Source: Terrihabitans soli (GTDB lineage: Bacteria > Pseudomonadota > Alphaproteobacteria > Rhizobiales > Methylopilaceae). Taken from it: DNA of 64,000 nt. Each line of letters starts with the position of its first letter. The first letter of the stretch is position 1. The position numbers were made by a program, and so were the translations under genes. The stretch is from the NCBI RefSeq assembly GCF_014191545.1, contig NZ_AP023361.1:524501-588500 (forward strand). Reading direction: 5' to 3'. This document shows, piece by piece, positions 1 through 10,058 of the stretch. The notes below the pieces were generated by a model, which worked only from the letters and a program-made list of their open reading frames with translations, ran no database searches and had not been told where the DNA came from.

Positions 1-1
1 G

Positions 2-1777
2 GAATATCTCGTCAACTCCGACATGATCCAGATCAAGATGGCGCAGGGCGCAAAGCCCGGCGAAGGCGGCCAGCTGCCCGGCCACAAGGTCGACGCGGTG
101 ATCGCCAAAGTGCGCCACTCGACGCAAGGCGTCGGCCTCATCTCGCCGCCGCCGCATCACGACATCTATTCGATCGAAGATCTGGCGCAGCTCATCTACG
201 ATCTGAAAAACGTCAGCCCGACTTCAGCGATCTCGGTGAAGCTCGTCTCCGAAGTCGGCGTCGGCACGGTCGCGGCGGGTGTTGCCAAAGCGCGCGCCGA
301 CCATGTGACGATTTCGGGCTTTGAAGGCGGCACGGGCGCAAGCCCGCTGACCTCGATCAAGCATGCCGGTTCCCCGTGGGAAATCGGCCTTGCCGAAACG
401 CATCAGACGCTCGTCAAGAACGAACTGCGCGGCCGCATCGCCGTGCAGGTCGACGGCGGTGTGCGCACCGGACGCGACGTCGTCATCGGCGCGCTGCTCG
501 GCGCCGACGAATTCGGCTTCTCGACCGCGCCGCTGATCGCGGCGGGCTGCATCATGATGCGCAAGTGCCATCTCAACACGTGTCCCGTCGGCGTTGCGAC
601 GCAGGACCCGGTTCTGCGCAAGCGCTTCACCGGCCAGCCCGAACACGTCATCAACTATTTCTTCTTCGTCGCCGAAGAAGTGCGCGAGATCATGGCGCAG
701 CTCGGCTACCGGAAGTTCAGCGACATGGTCGGCCAGATGCAGATGCTGGACCGGACAAAAGTCATCGAGCATTGGAAGGCCAAGGGCCTCGATTTCTCGC
801 GCCTGTTCAAAAAGCCGGAACAGCCGCGCAACACGCCGATCTTCCATTGCGAAACGCAGGATCACCATCTCGAAGCCGTGCTCGACCGCACTTTGATCGA
901 GAAGGCAAAGCCCGCGCTCGAAAGCGGCAAGAAGTCGGCGTTCGACATCGAGATCCGGAACATCAACCGTTCGGCCGGCGCCATGCTGTCGGGCGAGATC
1001 GCGCGCCGCTACGGCCATAAGGGCCTGCCGGACGACACGATCTCGGTGAAGATGCACGGCACCGCCGGTCAGGCCTTTGGCGCCTGGCTTGCGCAGGGCG
1101 TCACCTTCGATCTTGAGGGTGTAGCGAACGACTATGTCGGCAAAGGACTCTCCGGCGGCCGCATCGTCGTCAAGCCGCCGAAGAAGACGGGCATTGTTCC
1201 CGAGCAGTCGATCATTGTCGGCAACACGGTTCTCTATGGTGCGATTGCCGGCGAGTGCTATTTCCGCGGCTTTGCCGGCGAGCGCTTTGCCGTCCGCAAC
1301 TCCGGCGCCATCGCCGTTGTCGAAGGCACCGGCGATCACGGCTGCGAATATATGACCGGCGGTGTTGTCGTCGTTCTCGGACAGACGGGCCGCAACTTTG
1401 CGGCCGGCATGTCGGGCGGCGTGGCCTACGTCCTCGACATGGACGGCACGTTCAAGAAGCGTTGCAACATGTCGATGGTCGAGTTCGAGCCGGTTGCCGA
1501 AGAAGAAGAGCTGATGCGCCGCGTCCATCACCAGGGCGGCGATCTTCTGTTCAAGGGCCGCGTCGAGCTGACCAGCGATATGACGCGCTTTGACGCCGAG
1601 CGTCTGTTGCAGCTCATCGCCAATCACGAGCGCTATACGGGCTCGACGGTCGCGAGCAAAATTCTCGATAACTGGGCCGAGTACCGCGGCAAGTTCATCA
1701 AGGTCATGCCGGTGGAGTACCGGCGCGCGCTGGCCGATATGGAGAAGCAAAAGCGCCAACTTGAGCCGGCGGAGTGA
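2..1777 (+). CDS. gltB: Glutamate synthase large subunit, C-terminal part (5' end outside window)
   Basis: Large chain of NADPH glutamate synthase (GOGAT), which makes glutamate from glutamine and 2-oxoglutarate. The window opens inside the gene; 591 residues are visible. They cover the end of the FMN/synthase domain, including the [15 protein letters not shown] stretch (near base 550-590) with the C-x5-C-x4-C spacing of the [3Fe-4S] cluster. The glycine-rich beta-helix domain follows (from about base 1130, with [21 protein letters not shown]). The stop overlaps the GTG start of the next gene by 4 bp and gltD follows, so this is the glt operon. The N-terminal glutaminase domain cannot be seen. 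Identity is secure from the cluster motif, the beta-helix and the gltD neighbour. Confidence 0.97.
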   Translation, partial: EYLVNSDMIQIKMAQGAKPGEGGQLPGHKVDAVIAKVRHSTQGVGLISPPPHHDIYSIEDLAQLIYDLKNVSPTSAISVKLVSEVGVGTVAAGVAKARADHVTISGFEGGTGASPLTSIKHAGSPWEIGLAETHQTLVKNELRGRIAVQVDGGVRTGRDVVIGALLGADEFGFSTAPLIAAGCIMMRKCHLNTCPVGVATQDPVLRKRFTGQPEHVINYFFFVAEEVREIMAQLGYRKFSDMVGQMQMLDRTKVIEHWKAKGLDFSRLFKKPEQPRNTPIFHCETQDHHLEAVLDRTLIEKAKPALESGKKSAFDIEIRNINRSAGAMLSGEIARRYGHKGLPDDTISVKMHGTAGQAFGAWLAQGVTFDLEGVANDYVGKGLSGGRIVVKPPKKTGIVPEQSIIVGNTVLYGAIAGECYFRGFAGERFAVRNSGAIAVVEGTGDHGCEYMTGGVVVVLGQTGRNFAAGMSGGVAYVLDMDGTFKKRCNMSMVEFEPVAEEEELMRRVHHQGGDLLFKGRVELTSDMTRFDAERLLQLIANHERYTGSTVASKILDNWAEYRGKFIKVMPVEYRRALADMEKQKRQLEPAE

Positions 1778-2364
1778 AAATTCTCGGCGACACGAATTCA
1801 GGAAATTGCCTGAAAGTTCTCTACACGGCCGACCATCTCGGTCTGCCCTATGAGTTCGTGCCCGTCGATATCGCAAAGGGGGAAAGCCGCACGCCGGCTT
1901 TTCTCGCAAAGAGTTTGATGGGGCAGGTGCCCGTGGTCGAATTCGACGACGGGCGGTGTCTTGCGCAGTCGAATGCGATCATCCGGTATCTGGCGAGCGA
2001 CAGCCGCCTTCTGCCGGACGATCCGTTCCTCGAGGCGAAGGTCGACGAGTTGCTCTTCTGGGAGCAGTACAGCCACGAACCTTATGTGGCGGTGTGCCGG
2101 TTCCAGATGGTTTATCTCGGCAAGAGCCGCGATGAGCGCGATCCGATGCGGGTCGAACGGGCGGAAAAGGCCCTCGACTTCATGGAGGCGCGGCTCGGCG
2201 GCGATGCGTTTTTTGTCGGAGGTGCGCTGTCGGTCGCCGATATCGCGCTTCTGGCCTATACGAGGCTTAGCTCTCAGGGCGGCTTCGATCTTACGTCCCG
2301 GCCGGGCGTGAGGAAGTGGATTGCCCGTTGCGAAGAGGTTCTTGGCCTCGAAGCAGCGGCTTAG
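1774..2364 (+). CDS. Glutathione S-transferase family protein
   Basis: A 196-residue GST-fold protein. The N-terminal thioredoxin-like half (about 1-78) has the beta-alpha-beta start [15 protein letters not shown] and the cis-proline/glutathione-binding section QVPVVEF...[11 protein letters not shown]. An all-helical C-terminal half follows, with the [11 protein letters not shown] core helix. It starts with GTG inside the gltB stop (GTGA overlap), so it is translationally coupled to gltB and co-transcribed with gltD 19 bp downstream. Its substrate is not evident. Its place in a GOGAT operon is unusual; GOGAT itself does not need a GST. Confidence 0.9.
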   Translation: MKILGDTNSGNCLKVLYTADHLGLPYEFVPVDIAKGESRTPAFLAKSLMGQVPVVEFDDGRCLAQSNAIIRYLASDSRLLPDDPFLEAKVDELLFWEQYSHEPYVAVCRFQMVYLGKSRDERDPMRVERAEKALDFMEARLGGDAFFVGGALSVADIALLAYTRLSSQGGFDLTSRPGVRKWIARCEEVLGLEAAA

Positions 2365-2383
2365 GGTGAGTTAAGGACGGGCT

Positions 2384-3805
2384 ATGGGCAAAGTTACGGG
2401 CTTTCTCGAGATCGAGCGCCAGGATCGCAAATATGCGCCGGCGTCCGACCGCGTGCGTCATTACAACGAATTCGTGCTGCCTTTAGGCGATGAAGGCACG
2501 AAGCGTCAGGCCGCGCGCTGCATGGATTGCGGCATTCCCTTCTGCCACAATGGTTGCCCCGTCCATAACCAGATCCCGGACTGGAACGATCTCGTCTATC
2601 GCGGCGACTGGCAGGAAGCGGCGAACAATCTCCATACGACCAATAATTTCCCGGAATTCACCGGCCGCATCTGCCCGGCGCCGTGCCAGGAAAGCTGCAC
2701 GCTGAACCTGTCGGACGCGCCGGTCACCATCAAGACCATCGAACAGGCGATCGCCGACAAGGCGTGGGAAAACGGCTGGATCGAAATCCAGTCGCTGCGG
2801 CCGAAGACCGGCAAGAAAATCGCTGTTATCGGGTCTGGCCCGGCAGGCCTCGCCTGTGCCCAGCAGCTCGCGCGCGCCGGCCACGATGTGCATCTGTTTG
2901 AAAAGCATCAGCGCGCCGGCGGCCTTCTGCGTTATGGCATTCCGGACTTCAAGATGGAGAAACATCTCGTCGACCGCCGCGTAAAACAGATGGAGCAGGA
3001 AGGGGTTACCTTCCATTACGGGGTCCATGTCGGCGTCGATGTGAAGGCCGCAGAACTTCGGAAAACTTATGATGCGGTGGTTTTGACCGGCGGTTCGGAA
3101 AAGCCGCGCGATCTTCCGGTGCCCGGCCGCGAATTGTCGGGCGTTCATTTCGCGATGGATTTCCTGACGCAGAACAATCGCCGCGTCTCCGGCGAGAACA
3201 CCGATGTCGCCGATCCGATTTTGGCGACCGGCAAGCATGTCGTCGTCATCGGCGGCGGCGATACCGGTTCGGACTGCATCGGCACCTCGGTGCGTCACGG
3301 CGCTTTGTCGGTGACGCAGCTCGAAATCCTGCCGCAGCCGCCGGTGAAGGAAAACAAGCTGCACATCTGGCCGGACTGGCCGCTGAAGCTGCGCACGTCG
3401 TCCTCACATGAAGAAGGCGCCGAGCGCGATTTTGCGGTTCTGACGCAGAGCTTCTCCGGCGAGAACGGCCGCGTCACGGGTCTGAATTGCGTGAAGGTCG
3501 ATGCGAAGTTCCAGCCGGTGCCCGGTTCGGAATTCACGCTCAAAGCCGATCTCGTGTTCCTCGCAATGGGCTTCGTGCATCCGGTGCATGAAGGCATGCT
3601 GAGCGAGCTTGGCGTTGCGCTCGATGCGCGCGGCAATGTCATTGCCAATCAGTCGAGCTATGAGACGTCGGTGTCGAATGTCTTTGTGGCGGGCGATATG
3701 CGCCGCGGCCAGTCGCTCGTTGTATGGGCGATCCGCGAAGGCCGTCAGGCGGCGGCCTCGGTCGATGCCTTCCTGATGGGCGAGACGGTTCTGCCGCGAG
3801 TGTAA
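2384..3805 (+). CDS. gltD: Glutamate synthase small subunit
   Basis: The NADPH-oxidising beta subunit (473 aa) passes electrons through FAD and [4Fe-4S] centres to the large subunit. Near the N-terminus are the cysteine clusters [15 protein letters not shown] and CPAPCQESC that hold the iron-sulfur centres. An FAD dinucleotide fold ([21 protein letters not shown], from about residue 147) and an NADPH fold ([13 protein letters not shown], about residue 286) follow. The C-terminal [18 protein letters not shown] is the typical FAD-closing motif. Length matches the family. It is the last gene of the operon; the next gene converges 3 bp away. Confidence 0.97.
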   Translation: MGKVTGFLEIERQDRKYAPASDRVRHYNEFVLPLGDEGTKRQAARCMDCGIPFCHNGCPVHNQIPDWNDLVYRGDWQEAANNLHTTNNFPEFTGRICPAPCQESCTLNLSDAPVTIKTIEQAIADKAWENGWIEIQSLRPKTGKKIAVIGSGPAGLACAQQLARAGHDVHLFEKHQRAGGLLRYGIPDFKMEKHLVDRRVKQMEQEGVTFHYGVHVGVDVKAAELRKTYDAVVLTGGSEKPRDLPVPGRELSGVHFAMDFLTQNNRRVSGENTDVADPILATGKHVVVIGGGDTGSDCIGTSVRHGALSVTQLEILPQPPVKENKLHIWPDWPLKLRTSSSHEEGAERDFAVLTQSFSGENGRVTGLNCVKVDAKFQPVPGSEFTLKADLVFLAMGFVHPVHEGMLSELGVALDARGNVIANQSSYETSVSNVFVAGDMRRGQSLVVWAIREGRQAAASVDAFLMGETVLPRV

Positions 3806-3808
3806 GGC

Positions 3809-5134
3809 TTAATTCGCAGCCGTTGCCGGCCAGGCGAAATCGTCGGCACGGCCGGGCTTGGCCGGAATGGCGGCGCCGGTCACAAGCGCATCTTCCGACA
3901 CCGGCGGCTGAGCCGGTTTTGCGGCGGCGGCCGACGGATCGGGCGCGGCACCTTCGGGCCCCGCGATCACGCCGGGATTGAATTCGGGCTTCTTCGTCTT
4001 GTCGGGTGCGGGCGGCGGTGCCGGCGGTACGAGGATCGCGCCGGGCGTCCGCGGCGTCATGCCGAGCATCAGAATGCGGCTTGAGCCGGGAACGGTCGGC
4101 GCGCCGGGATCGACGCCGATATCGGACATCGCATCGCCCTGATCCTTCGGCGCAAGAATGGTGCGCAGTTCAAGCTCGACCGCATGGCCGATCTTGCGCG
4201 CACCGGCTTTGGTGAAGTGCAGGCCATCGGCGGTGCGGAGGCGCACGACGCGGCCTTCGATGTTCGGGCCCTGCACGGTGAATTCCTCGTCCTCGTTGAC
4301 GAAGCCTTCCCACACATCGATGAACGTGCCGCCGAGGGCCGCTACGCGCTGGCGCACGAGCTCGTTCAGCTGGAGATATTCGGCGGTCGTTTTCGGATCT
4401 TCGACCGGCGGCAAGCCGACCCAAAGCAGCGGAATGCCTTTCTGGCGGAAGGCGAGCGCAATCTCATCGACCTTGTTGGCATAGTCGTCCTGCCAGGGCG
4501 CCGTCGTTGCGATCGTCGGGCCTGTGGTCTCGACCTCGGCTTTCTTCTTCACGGGTGCCGGCGCATCGTCCATCGGTCCGATGAAGATGACGGCGGCGGC
4601 GACCTGCGGCTGACGCGCCAGAATTTCATCGGTCGTCTGGCGCCAGCTCGTTTTGCTTTCCTTCAGAAGCCCGGCGCCCGAACGGATCTCGCGGACAAGC
4701 CCGACTTCGGGGCGCTCGGACAATGCATCGTTCAAGCCGGGCGCGAGATTTTCGGCGAGCGAGTCGCCCATCACTGCAACGAAGATCGTCTTCGCAACTT
4801 TCGGCGCGGCGGGCGCGGCCTGATCGTTGTCGACCGACTGGCCGCCCAGGCCGTCGGGACGCGATGTCCCCGCCGTCGGCGGCGGACGAACCGGCCGGCC
4901 GAACAGGCGGTCGAAGAAACTTTGGCGCGGGCGCGTACGCTGCTCGGGAACATATTGCCGGCGTGAGCCTTCCTCACCACCGCCGCCAGTGCCCGGCAAG
5001 CGATAGACGCGCGGTGCGTTGCCGCCCGGCGGGGAATAGCGCGGCTCGAAGAACTGCGCGTGCGACGGCGAGACGCCCGCGGCGAGGCCGAGGGTGAGAA
5101 CGAGAATCGCAAGGAGAAAATTCAGCGTCCGCAT
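3809..5134 (-). CDS. SGNH/GDSL-type esterase, DUF459 family, exported
   Basis: A 441-residue protein with an N-terminal signal peptide (MRTLNFLLAILVLTLGLAAG, cleavage near SHA-QFF). A proline/arginine-rich spacer comes next, then an SGNH hydrolase domain with the nucleophile block VMGDSLAENL and the late catalytic pair DGLHFTKAGARK (Asp and His three residues apart). The last 110 residues are Pro/Ala-rich and probably disordered. DUF459 proteins are periplasmic and of uncertain substrate; acetyl-ester hydrolysis on cell-wall or capsule polymers is an inference. The neighbouring minus-strand gene is a lytic transglycosylase, consistent with an envelope role. Confidence 0.85.
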   Translation of the reverse strand: MRTLNFLLAILVLTLGLAAGVSPSHAQFFEPRYSPPGGNAPRVYRLPGTGGGGEEGSRRQYVPEQRTRPRQSFFDRLFGRPVRPPPTAGTSRPDGLGGQSVDNDQAAPAAPKVAKTIFVAVMGDSLAENLAPGLNDALSERPEVGLVREIRSGAGLLKESKTSWRQTTDEILARQPQVAAAVIFIGPMDDAPAPVKKKAEVETTGPTIATTAPWQDDYANKVDEIALAFRQKGIPLLWVGLPPVEDPKTTAEYLQLNELVRQRVAALGGTFIDVWEGFVNEDEEFTVQGPNIEGRVVRLRTADGLHFTKAGARKIGHAVELELRTILAPKDQGDAMSDIGVDPGAPTVPGSSRILMLGMTPRTPGAILVPPAPPPAPDKTKKPEFNPGVIAGPEGAAPDPSAAAAKPAQPPVSEDALVTGAAIPAKPGRADDFAWPATAAN

Positions 5135-5179
5135 TGCCTTGGCATAACCGCCAGAGGGCTGCGGCGCAAATATGGCCTG

Positions 5180-6388
5180 CTATTTCTTCGCGGCGCGCAG
5201 GCGCTCCAGAACGTCGGGCGTCGGCAGGCCGTCGGCGGCCGTGTCGGTCTCCTTCTGGAAGGCGAAAATCGCCGAGCGCGTTTCCGTGCCGAGCTGGCCG
5301 TCGAGTTTCGAAATCGGAAAACCGCGGCTTTTCAAGAGCTTCTGTATTTCGAGCCGCTCCTCTTCGGAGAGCAGTTGATCGATCGGGAAGGGCGTCACCC
5401 AGGGGTTTCCGCCGCGCATGCGGTCCGACAGATAGCCGACGGCAAGCGCGTAATTGTCGGAATTATTGTAGCGCTTGATAACCCTGAAATTGGGAAGGGT
5501 TAGAAGCGCCGGGCCGGTGGTGCCGCCGGGCATAACGAGGCGTGCCGTATCCGTGGGGCGCGGGAAGGGCTGGCCGTTGGCGCGCGTTACGCCGAGATTT
5601 TGCCATTGCGCGATCGACACCGCGCCCATCGCTTTTGCCTGCGTGGGATTTAGGTTTTTCGGCAGCACGACTTCGTAGCCCCACGTTTCGCCGGCCCGCC
5701 AGCCGTGGACTTTCAGATAATTGGCGGTGGAGGCGAGCGCGTCGGGGATCGTCGTCCAGATATCGCGCCGGCCGTCGCCGGTGACATCGACCGCATAAGC
5801 CTTGAAGCTCGACGGCATGAATTGCGTGTGGCCCATCGCGCCGGCCCAGGAGCCGATCATGTTTTCCGGAACGGTATGGCCCTGCGCCAGAATATCGAGC
5901 GCGATCAGAAGCTCTTTCTTGAAGTAGTCGGCGCGGTAGCCGGAATAGGCGAGCGTTGCCATCGCGCGCAGGACGTTGTGGCCGCCGAGATAGCCGCCGA
6001 AATTAGTTTCATTGCCCCAGACGGAGAGAACGACGAAACGGTCGACGCCATAGGTCGCCTCGATATGGGCGAGAACCTCCCCCCATTCCTTGGCCTTGGC
6101 GCGGCCCTTCTCGACACGCAGCGCCGAGACGCGCTTGGCGAGATATTGCGCCGGGGTCGATTTGAATTCCGGTTGCTTGCGGGCGAGGCCGAGCACGTCC
6201 GGATCGGGCGTCATGCCGTCGAACGCGGATTTGAAGACGGCGCGCGGCACGCCACGCTTTTCGGCCAGCGGCCACAGGCCCTGCACATAGGTCTGGAAAT
6301 TGGCGGAAGCCGGAACTGATAAGAAGAGGGGGGCCCATAGCAGGGCCACAGTCAGGACGGCGCGCTTCAAAAGCGTCGTTCCGGTCAT
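5180..6388 (-). CDS. Lytic murein transglycosylase (MltB/SLT2 family) with peptidoglycan-binding domain
   Basis: A 402-residue exported enzyme that cleaves glycan strands to 1,6-anhydro-muropeptides. The signal peptide spans about 1-29 (cleavage after PASA). The SLT2 domain (about 30-330) carries the catalytic glutamate, E127, in SVWGNETNFGGYLGG, plus AGAMGHTQFMPSSF. The C-terminal about 60 residues form a PG_binding_1 repeat (LLKSRGFPISKLDGQLGTET). There is no lipobox, so it is periplasmic rather than a lipoprotein as in E. coli MltB. It lies 46 bp upstream of the DUF459 gene on the same strand and may be co-transcribed with it. Confidence 0.93.
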   Translation of the reverse strand: MTGTTLLKRAVLTVALLWAPLFLSVPASANFQTYVQGLWPLAEKRGVPRAVFKSAFDGMTPDPDVLGLARKQPEFKSTPAQYLAKRVSALRVEKGRAKAKEWGEVLAHIEATYGVDRFVVLSVWGNETNFGGYLGGHNVLRAMATLAYSGYRADYFKKELLIALDILAQGHTVPENMIGSWAGAMGHTQFMPSSFKAYAVDVTGDGRRDIWTTIPDALASTANYLKVHGWRAGETWGYEVVLPKNLNPTQAKAMGAVSIAQWQNLGVTRANGQPFPRPTDTARLVMPGGTTGPALLTLPNFRVIKRYNNSDNYALAVGYLSDRMRGGNPWVTPFPIDQLLSEEERLEIQKLLKSRGFPISKLDGQLGTETRSAIFAFQKETDTAADGLPTPDVLERLRAAKK

Positions 6389-6473
6389 AATCCGCTCCGC
6401 ATCGCGAGCCCCCGCCCACGAAGTCTAGAACGGCCCGCTTGTGGTTACCAAACGGTTAAAATCGGGGAGTTCG

Positions 6474-7478
6474 TCAGGCTGCGTTGGTGCGCAGGCGCTC
6501 GTCGAGATTGGCTTCCCAGGACAAAGCGTGCGCGACGATCGTGTCGAGATCGTCATAGTTCGGCACCCAGCCGAGGAGATGGCGGATGCGGTCGGCGCCG
6601 GCGACGATCTTGGCGGGATCGCCCGGACGGCGGTCGGCGAAGTTGATGGTGAAATCGCGGCCCGACACGCGTTTGACGGCGTTGATGACCTCATACACCG
6701 AAGCGCCTTCGCCATAGCCGCAGTTGAGCGTGAGATTGTCGCTTTGCGGGCCAGAGCGCAGATGGCGCAGCGCCAGAAGATGCGCGTGCACGAGATCTGC
6801 GACATGGATGTAGTCACGCACGCAGGTGCCGTCGCGCGTCTCGTAATCGGTGCCGAACACGGAAATCGACGGGCGTTTGCCGAGCGCGGTTTCGCACGCG
6901 ACTTTCAGAAGATGCGTTGCGCCTTGCGTCGATTGGCCGGCGCGTCCGAAGGGATCGGCGCCCGCGACATTGAAATAGCGCAGTGCGACATAGCGCAGGC
7001 CATGGGCGAGCGAAGCGTCGCGCAGCATGATCTCGCTCATCAGCTTTGAGGTGCCGTAAGGCGACATCGGGCTCGGAACGGCGTCCTCGCCGACCGGATT
7101 GGTCGCCGGATTGCCGTAAATGGCGGCGGTGGACGAGAAGATGAAATGCGGGATCGCGGTCGAGACGGCGGCCTGGAGGAGGTTTCGCGTCTTCATCGTG
7201 TTGGCGAGGTAATAGCCGAGCGGATCGGACACCGAATCCGGCACGACGATGCGCGCGGCGAAATGGATGATCGAGTCGATCTTGTGGTCGCGCAGGACCC
7301 GCTCGACGAGATGCCCGTCGGCGATATCGCCATGGATGAACGGCACATCGTCCGGAACCGCCCAGCGAAAGCCCGTCGACAGATCGTCGATGACCACCGG
7401 CTTCTCGCCATTGGCGAGGAGTTCCAGAACCATATGGCTGCCGATATAGCCGGCGCCGCCCGTCACAAGTACGCTCAT
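6474..7478 (-). CDS. galE: UDP-glucose 4-epimerase
   Basis: Interconverts UDP-glucose and UDP-galactose for polysaccharide synthesis. The ATG at 7478 is chosen because the NAD-binding motif [13 protein letters not shown] follows directly and an AGGAG lies about 10 nt upstream; a start 30 bp further upstream would only add non-homologous residues. The 334-residue SDR protein has the catalytic Tyr-x3-Lys in [12 protein letters not shown], a Ser/Thr before it (FSSTAAIYG) and the family block [15 protein letters not shown]. It is transcribed divergently from galU with 141 bp between them, which makes a UDP-sugar supply pair. Confidence 0.95.
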   Translation of the reverse strand: MSVLVTGGAGYIGSHMVLELLANGEKPVVIDDLSTGFRWAVPDDVPFIHGDIADGHLVERVLRDHKIDSIIHFAARIVVPDSVSDPLGYYLANTMKTRNLLQAAVSTAIPHFIFSSTAAIYGNPATNPVGEDAVPSPMSPYGTSKLMSEIMLRDASLAHGLRYVALRYFNVAGADPFGRAGQSTQGATHLLKVACETALGKRPSISVFGTDYETRDGTCVRDYIHVADLVHAHLLALRHLRSGPQSDNLTLNCGYGEGASVYEVINAVKRVSGRDFTINFADRRPGDPAKIVAGADRIRHLLGWVPNYDDLDTIVAHALSWEANLDERLRTNAA

Positions 7479-7619
7479 TTCCCATGTCTCCTGATGCCAA
7501 CAGGCCATGCGACCGCTTACTTTCCCCTTGTTTTGGCGCTAGAAACGCCCGGAAAGCAATGGTGTGGTGAACAACCGGTCAACACACCGTCCCCCGCCCC
7601 TCGGAGATTTCGGCCCCCT

Positions 7620-8483
7620 ATGAAGCGTATCCGCAAGGCAGTTCTTCCCGTCGCCGGCCTCGGCACCCGTTTCCTCCCAGCCACCAAGGCCATTCCGAAG
7701 GAAATGCTGACAGTGGTCGACCGCCCGGTCGTCCAGCATGTCGTCGATGAGGCGATGGCGGCGGGCATCGAGCATTTCATCTTCGTCACCGGACGCAACA
7801 AGGGTGTGATCGAGGATCATTTCGACAAGCAGTTCGAACTCGACGCGACGCTCGAAGGCCGCGGCAAGACGAAGGAACTCGCGGCGCTGAAAAGGGATCT
7901 GCCCAAAGCCGGCCAGACGAGCTTCACGCGCCAGCAGGAGCCGCTGGGCCTTGGCCATGCGGTGTGGTGCGCGCGCGATATCGTCGGCGATGAGCCGTTC
8001 GCACTGCTTCTGCCCGATATGCTGCATCACGGTCCGAGTTGCCTCGCCGGCATGATGAAGGTGTATGGCGAGACCGGCGGCAATATCATCGCCGTCAACG
8101 AAGTGCCAAAGGATCAGGTGCATCAGTACGGGATCGTCGGCGTCGGCGAGAAGAAGGGCTCCGGCTTCAAGATCACCGGCATGGTTGAAAAGCCCAAAGC
8201 CGAAGATGCGCCGTCGAACTATTCGATTTCGGGCCGCTATATCCTGCAGCCGGAAATTTTCGGCCTCCTGGAAAAGCAGGAGCGCGGCGCGGGCGGCGAA
8301 ATCCAACTGACGGATTCGATGCTGACTTTGGCGAAGACCCAGGATTTCTTCGGCTATCAGTTCGAAGGCCGCATCTACGATACCGGCTCGAAGATCGGCT
8401 TCCTCACCGCAAATCTTGCTTACGGGCTTGAGCGCGAGGATCTCGGTCCGCTGCTGAGAGCTGAGATAGCATCTCTCAAATAA
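7620..8483 (+). CDS. galU: UTP-glucose-1-phosphate uridylyltransferase
   Basis: Makes UDP-glucose from glucose-1-phosphate and UTP. The 287-residue protein begins [23 protein letters not shown], the nucleotidyltransferase G-x-G-T-R-x-L-P-x-T-K signature. [14 protein letters not shown] and the C-terminal [10 protein letters not shown] block typical of GalU follow. The reading frame is open for a further 474 bases upstream, but that sequence overlaps galE on the other strand and has no homologous look, so the ATG at 7620 is used. The stop abuts the convergent barrel gene with no spacer. Confidence 0.96.
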   Translation: MKRIRKAVLPVAGLGTRFLPATKAIPKEMLTVVDRPVVQHVVDEAMAAGIEHFIFVTGRNKGVIEDHFDKQFELDATLEGRGKTKELAALKRDLPKAGQTSFTRQQEPLGLGHAVWCARDIVGDEPFALLLPDMLHHGPSCLAGMMKVYGETGGNIIAVNEVPKDQVHQYGIVGVGEKKGSGFKITGMVEKPKAEDAPSNYSISGRYILQPEIFGLLEKQERGAGGEIQLTDSMLTLAKTQDFFGYQFEGRIYDTGSKIGFLTANLAYGLEREDLGPLLRAEIASLK

Positions 8484-9941
8484 TCAGCGCTGAACGCGAA
8501 GCCCGATCTCGATCAAGCTTGTGTCGTAGTCTTCGCCGTCGTTCGAACTGTCGCTGATCTGGTGCGCGGCGCGAAGGCGCGCCGAAACCGTGCGGTTGAA
8601 GCGGTATTCGAGCGCGATTTCGGCATCGACATCCTGCAGCGTGTAATCGGCGCGCGGATAGAAGGAGCGCTCGTAATCGAGGCTCGCGGTAAAGAAGAAA
8701 TTGCGCTGCAATTCATGCTCGATTTCGACGCTGGCACTGACTTCGCGCGCGACCGCGCAGCAACTGAGCCCTCCGGACGAGACGTCCTTTTCGGCGGTCA
8801 GTGTGACTTTGGTTTTCACCGTCGGCTGCCAGATCAGCGAGGCCTTGGCGATGAAATCGTCGAGTTTCGGCTCGAACGGATCTTCGGCCTCGAGATGGCC
8901 ATAGCCGATAGCGCCTTCGAACGACCAGATCGGGTTCGGCTCGAGCCGGACGCCGGCATAGGCTTTGTAGCCTTCGGTGTTGTGCTGCAGGCCTGAATCG
9001 TTCTCGTCGAGATCGTATTCGCGTCTATTGCCTTCGATCTCGGCAAAGGGCTCGAAGCCCGGATGCAATTCGTAACCCGTCCGCAGGCCGAGGCGGTAGG
9101 CCGTGTAGTTACGGTCTTCATTGTCGACGGTCGAGCCGTTGTTGAGTTCCGCATCCTCATAAGTGCGGCGGTCGACATCGCCTTTGAGGCGGAGCGACAG
9201 GCGGTTCGGCTTGTAGGTGATGCCGCCGCCGGCACCCATGCGCAGATTTTCAGGCCGGCCCTTCACGCCGTCAGGCACTTCGGGATCGCCCGGGCTCTCG
9301 CTGTCGAGTTCGGTGCGGGCGAGGAGATCGATTCTGAGATCCTCGTGCGCATCGAGCCGAAGCGCGCCGTCTGCCGCAAGGCGCGGCGCGTTCAGATCCT
9401 CAAAGGCCTCATAGGCGGTGTATTCGGCCTCGAGCCGGCCGCGGAAGGCATGGCGCGCCCAGTCCGACTCGATGTCGAGCCGGCCTTCGCTGCGGCCATA
9501 GAGCGAACCGCCATTCTCTTCGGTCGAGGTCGGATTGGTCTCGTAGCCGCCATAGGCATCGAAGGTCGGCTTGAACAGGAAAGCGCCGGCGCGGATGCCG
9601 ACCGGGTCGAACGGATTGTCCTCCTCGGGGCGCTTTTTCCGCTTCAGCCTTTCCTCGGGCTCGGCGAGCGGCGGCGGCTCGACGCCCCTGAGATCCTCCA
9701 GCGGCTCCTCTGCGAGATTGTCCGGGTCCTCGGCAAACGCGCTGTCGGGAGCGATCCCCAGCGCATCGGGGGCGAAATCGTCATCGGCGCCGGGCAGGGC
9801 TTCCAGCGAGCCGCGAATCTCCTGTGCGCTCGCCGCGGATGCCAGCAACAGCAACGCAAGGACCGCCAAAGATACGCAAGCGCGGCGGCCGGGCACGCGC
9901 CCGCCGCCGCCGGGAAGGGGTCCGGTCCTCGGCTCGATCAT
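8484..9941 (-). CDS. Outer-membrane beta-barrel protein (BBP2-like)
   Basis: A 485-residue exported protein. After an arginine-containing N-region comes a hydrophobic signal segment (SLAVLALLLLASAASA). An acidic, proline-rich, probably disordered stretch follows to about residue 120. The rest alternates short aromatic/charged strands with turns (DAYGGYETNPTS, RLGLRTGYELHPGF, LEYRFNRTVSARL) as in porin-like barrels. It resembles the outer-membrane beta-barrel family found beside exopolysaccharide genes in alphaproteobacteria; this is recognised by pattern, not by a catalytic motif. The nearby galU and galE fit an envelope-polysaccharide role, but its cargo or function is unknown. Confidence 0.75.
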   Translation of the reverse strand: MIEPRTGPLPGGGGRVPGRRACVSLAVLALLLLASAASAQEIRGSLEALPGADDDFAPDALGIAPDSAFAEDPDNLAEEPLEDLRGVEPPPLAEPEERLKRKKRPEEDNPFDPVGIRAGAFLFKPTFDAYGGYETNPTSTEENGGSLYGRSEGRLDIESDWARHAFRGRLEAEYTAYEAFEDLNAPRLAADGALRLDAHEDLRIDLLARTELDSESPGDPEVPDGVKGRPENLRMGAGGGITYKPNRLSLRLKGDVDRRTYEDAELNNGSTVDNEDRNYTAYRLGLRTGYELHPGFEPFAEIEGNRREYDLDENDSGLQHNTEGYKAYAGVRLEPNPIWSFEGAIGYGHLEAEDPFEPKLDDFIAKASLIWQPTVKTKVTLTAEKDVSSGGLSCCAVAREVSASVEIEHELQRNFFFTASLDYERSFYPRADYTLQDVDAEIALEYRFNRTVSARLRAAHQISDSSNDGEDYDTSLIEIGLRVQR

Positions 9942-10058
9942 GGTTAACGAAGATCGAACCGGGGTGGTTAATATCGGGTTCGTTTCGGCCCGACACTTCG
10001 CCCGGCTTGCCGCCTTCGGGCGGTGGGACTAGACAAGGGTGAGTTCAGGAGTAGTCGC

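Noticed and set aside
224-1909. A 561-codon minus-strand frame antisense to gltB.
   Set aside because: Low-information Arg/Ala/Asp composition; gltB motifs on plus are unmistakable.
7146-7619. In-frame extension upstream of galU.
   Set aside because: It overlaps galE on the other strand and does not resemble GalU; the normal start is ATG at 7620.
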